Of a stretch of DNA of 7,149 nucleotides, positions 5,734 to 7,149 are shown in pieces. Every line of letters starts with the position of its first letter. Position 1 is the stretch's first letter. The position numbers and the translations under genes were made by a program. A model generated the notes under the pieces. It did no database searches. It saw only the letters and a program-made list of their open reading frames with translations, and had not been told where the DNA came from. The stretch is from JABDLF01 sp041609715 (GTDB taxonomy: Bacteria > Pseudomonadota > Gammaproteobacteria > Steroidobacterales > JABDLF01), in NCBI GenBank assembly GCA_041609715.1, contig JBFIQI010000118.1, forward strand, positions 1 through 7,149, given 5' to 3'.

Positions 5734-7026
5734 TTGGACAAGAAAAAATTTCTTTTTGTCTCTTACGATGCTCTGATAACCGATACCGCTTGGCAGGTTC
5801 TCAAGGAGGGACACGCGGTCAAGTACTACATCAAGGATCCGGACAGTCGGGCTATTGGCGACGGATTTGTGCCGAAGGTCGATGACTGGGAGGCGGAACT
5901 GGAGTGGGCAGATGTAATTGTCTTTGACGATGTACTAGGGCATGGGGAGCTTGCTGAGCGTCTTCGCAAAGACGGGCGGCTGGCGGTTGGCGGAACCGCG
6001 TATACGGATAAGCTGGAGGACAGCCGTTCTTTTGGCCAGGAAGAGTTAAAACGCCTGGGCATCCCAATTATTCCGTTCCAGGAATTCCAGTCGTTTGACG
6101 AGGCGATCCATTATGTGCAGCAAAACCCGGCGCGATATGTAATCAAACCCAGCGGAGAAGCACAAAATATCAAGCGCTTGCTGTTTGTTGGTGAAGAAAA
6201 CGATGGTCGGGATGTTATTCATGTTCTGCGTGCCTACAAGAACGTATATTCAGACCGGGTGAAAATCTTTCAGATGCAGCGCCGTGTAACCGGCGTGGAA
6301 GTAGCGGTGGGTGCGTTTTTCAATGGCCGCCAGTTTGTTACTCCGATCAATATAAATTTTGAACACAAGAAACTATTTCCCGGAAATCTCGGGCCGTCAA
6401 CGGGAGAAATGGGTACGTCCATGTACTGGAGCAAGCCCAACAGGATTTTTAACAGCACCCTGAAGAAAATGTCCGCCAAACTGGCAGAAGAGGGTTTTGT
6501 CGGTTACATAGATCTCAATTGCATCGTCAATGGCAAGGGGATTTACCCGCTGGAGTTCACGCCGCGCTTTGGATATCCGACCATATTCATACAGCAGGAA
6601 AGTATGCTTACGCCCATGGCAGATTTTCTCTATGGACTTGCCAGTGGAGAAATGACCGAGTTTCGGGTGCAGTCGGGTTTCCAGGTTGGTGTACGGGTTG
6701 TTGTGCCGCCATTCCCATTTGAAGACCCCAAGACCTTCGAAGTGAATTCCAAGGACAGTGTGATTATTTTTCGCAAGCCGCCGACCGGGGGTGTGCATAT
6801 CGAGGATGTGCGCCTCGAGAACGGCGAGTGGCTGGTGACGGGTTCATCGGGGGTCATTTTGGTAGTGGTTGGGACCGGGCGCTCCATGAAAGAAGCCCAG
6901 ACCCAGGCCTATAACAGGGTCCGTAACATCATGATTCCTAACATGTATTACCGTACCGATATCGGCGACCGCTGGTTTGAGGACAGCGACAAACTTCATA
7001 CCTGGGGATACTTGCGCGAGGATTGA
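5734..7026 (+). CDS. PurD-like ATP-grasp ligase (GARS-related), substrate uncertain
   Basis: From the TTG at 5734 this is a 430-residue protein of the ATP-grasp superfamily, closest by eye to phosphoribosylamine-glycine ligase (PurD, usually about 420-430 residues). Lys138 in VIKPSGEAQ is a likely ATP-binding lysine. LGPSTGEMGT (219-228) matches the PurD NTGGMG region, D260-L-N262 precedes the metal-binding segment, and EFTPRFGYP (274-282) matches PurD EFNxRFGDP. The C-terminal part (about 310-405) resembles the GARS C-domain, including GTGRSMKEAQTQAYNRV. The N-terminus (KKKFLFVSYDALITDTAWQVL) lacks the Gly-rich GxGGREHAL motif expected in true PurD, so the amine or acid substrate may differ and I withhold the symbol. 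No purine genes are nearby. It lies behind the terminator with no clear promoter of its own, and ends 17 bases from the convergent channel gene. A GTG at 5716 is an alternative start. Confidence 0.82.
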   Translation: MDKKKFLFVSYDALITDTAWQVLKEGHAVKYYIKDPDSRAIGDGFVPKVDDWEAELEWADVIVFDDVLGHGELAERLRKDGRLAVGGTAYTDKLEDSRSFGQEELKRLGIPIIPFQEFQSFDEAIHYVQQNPARYVIKPSGEAQNIKRLLFVGEENDGRDVIHVLRAYKNVYSDRVKIFQMQRRVTGVEVAVGAFFNGRQFVTPININFEHKKLFPGNLGPSTGEMGTSMYWSKPNRIFNSTLKKMSAKLAEEGFVGYIDLNCIVNGKGIYPLEFTPRFGYPTIFIQQESMLTPMADFLYGLASGEMTEFRVQSGFQVGVRVVVPPFPFEDPKTFEVNSKDSVIIFRKPPTGGVHIEDVRLENGEWLVTGSSGVILVVVGTGRSMKEAQTQAYNRVRNIMIPNMYYRTDIGDRWFEDSDKLHTWGYLRED

Positions 7027-7043
7027 CTGGCGCTATCGTGCGC

Positions 7044-7149
7044 TTACTCCAGCGCTTGGCCACAGTGCGGACACTTACGGGACCGATTCTTGCGATGGAA
7101 TTCCTCGATAAAGCCTGACCCAAGGATGCCGGTGGGCAAAGCAAACATG
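7044..7149 (-). CDS. C-terminal end of a voltage-gated-type potassium channel (partial)
   Basis: Reading the minus strand from the right edge gives 34 full codons to a TAA at 7046-7044. The start of the gene lies outside the window. The first visible residues, MFALPTGILGSGFIEEF, match the end of the pore-lining S6 helix of bacterial Kv-like ion-transport proteins, where ALPxGIxxSGF is a recurrent pattern. A short basic linker (HRKNRSRK) and CPHCGQALE follow, a single Cys-x-x-Cys knuckle at the extreme C-terminus. The product should be an inner-membrane cation channel, probably K+ selective, but the selectivity filter is not in view. The Met at 7148 is internal and not the start. The gene is convergent with the ATP-grasp gene. 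Confidence 0.72.
   Translation of the reverse strand, partial: MFALPTGILGSGFIEEFHRKNRSRKCPHCGQALE

Noticed and set aside
5734..7026. calling the ATP-grasp gene purD outright
   Set aside because: The PurD N-terminal Gly-rich motif is missing and the context is not purine synthesis; only the superfamily and GARS relationship are supported.
7027..7056. GCGCT / AGCGC hairpin as a bidirectional terminator between the convergent genes
   Set aside because: It has a 5-bp stem, a 16-base loop and no T-run on either side, so it is too weak to call.
1..7149. mobile element, CRISPR array or phage genes
   Set aside because: No spaced repeats, transposase or integrase motifs or terminal inverted repeats were seen; codon use looks even across the genes.

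Overview
The window looks like chromosomal DNA from a gammaproteobacterium, probably marine. The grounds are moderate-to-high GC, Shine-Dalgarno-led genes, and a six-gene Ton-type energy-transduction cluster with the DUF3450 / TtpC / ExbB2 / ExbD2 / TonB2 / TPR order known from groups such as Shewanella, Vibrio and Marinobacter relatives. I cannot name the species.

Layout. Positions 1-76 may hold the last codons of an upstream + strand gene. Positions 77-529 have no convincing gene and form a long leader with a small TTGCA/TGCAA inverted repeat and only weak promoter-like sequence. Positions 530-5612 hold six + strand genes separated by an overlap of 4 bases or gaps of at most 21 bases, so they almost certainly form one operon. 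They encode a secreted coiled-coil DUF3450 protein, a TtpC-like protein (periplasmic coiled coil fused to an ExbB/TolQ channel domain), a short ExbB, an ExbD, a TonB and a secreted TPR protein. A strong Rho-independent terminator (5661-5687) closes the operon. A separate + strand gene follows: a PurD-like ATP-grasp ligase, probably starting at a TTG codon at 5734. At the right edge, a minus-strand gene ends convergently; its visible 34 residues look like the S6 end and a short Cys-containing tail of a voltage-gated-type potassium channel.

How the genes work together. By family knowledge, ExbB and ExbD use the proton gradient across the inner membrane to energise TonB, which acts on outer-membrane receptors. 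TtpC adds a second ExbB-like channel domain with a large periplasmic extension. The DUF3450 and TPR proteins both carry apparent signal peptides, so they should lie in the periplasm, where they could couple the motor to TonB or to outer-membrane partners; that last step is inference. The ATP-grasp gene sits behind the terminator and is probably functionally separate.

The most interesting items are the complete expanded Ton operon, a TonB anchor helix without the usual histidine, two divergent ExbB-type domains side by side, and a PurD-like enzyme that lacks the usual PurD N-terminus. The Ton system type is known. I see no clear evidence of a wholly undescribed system.
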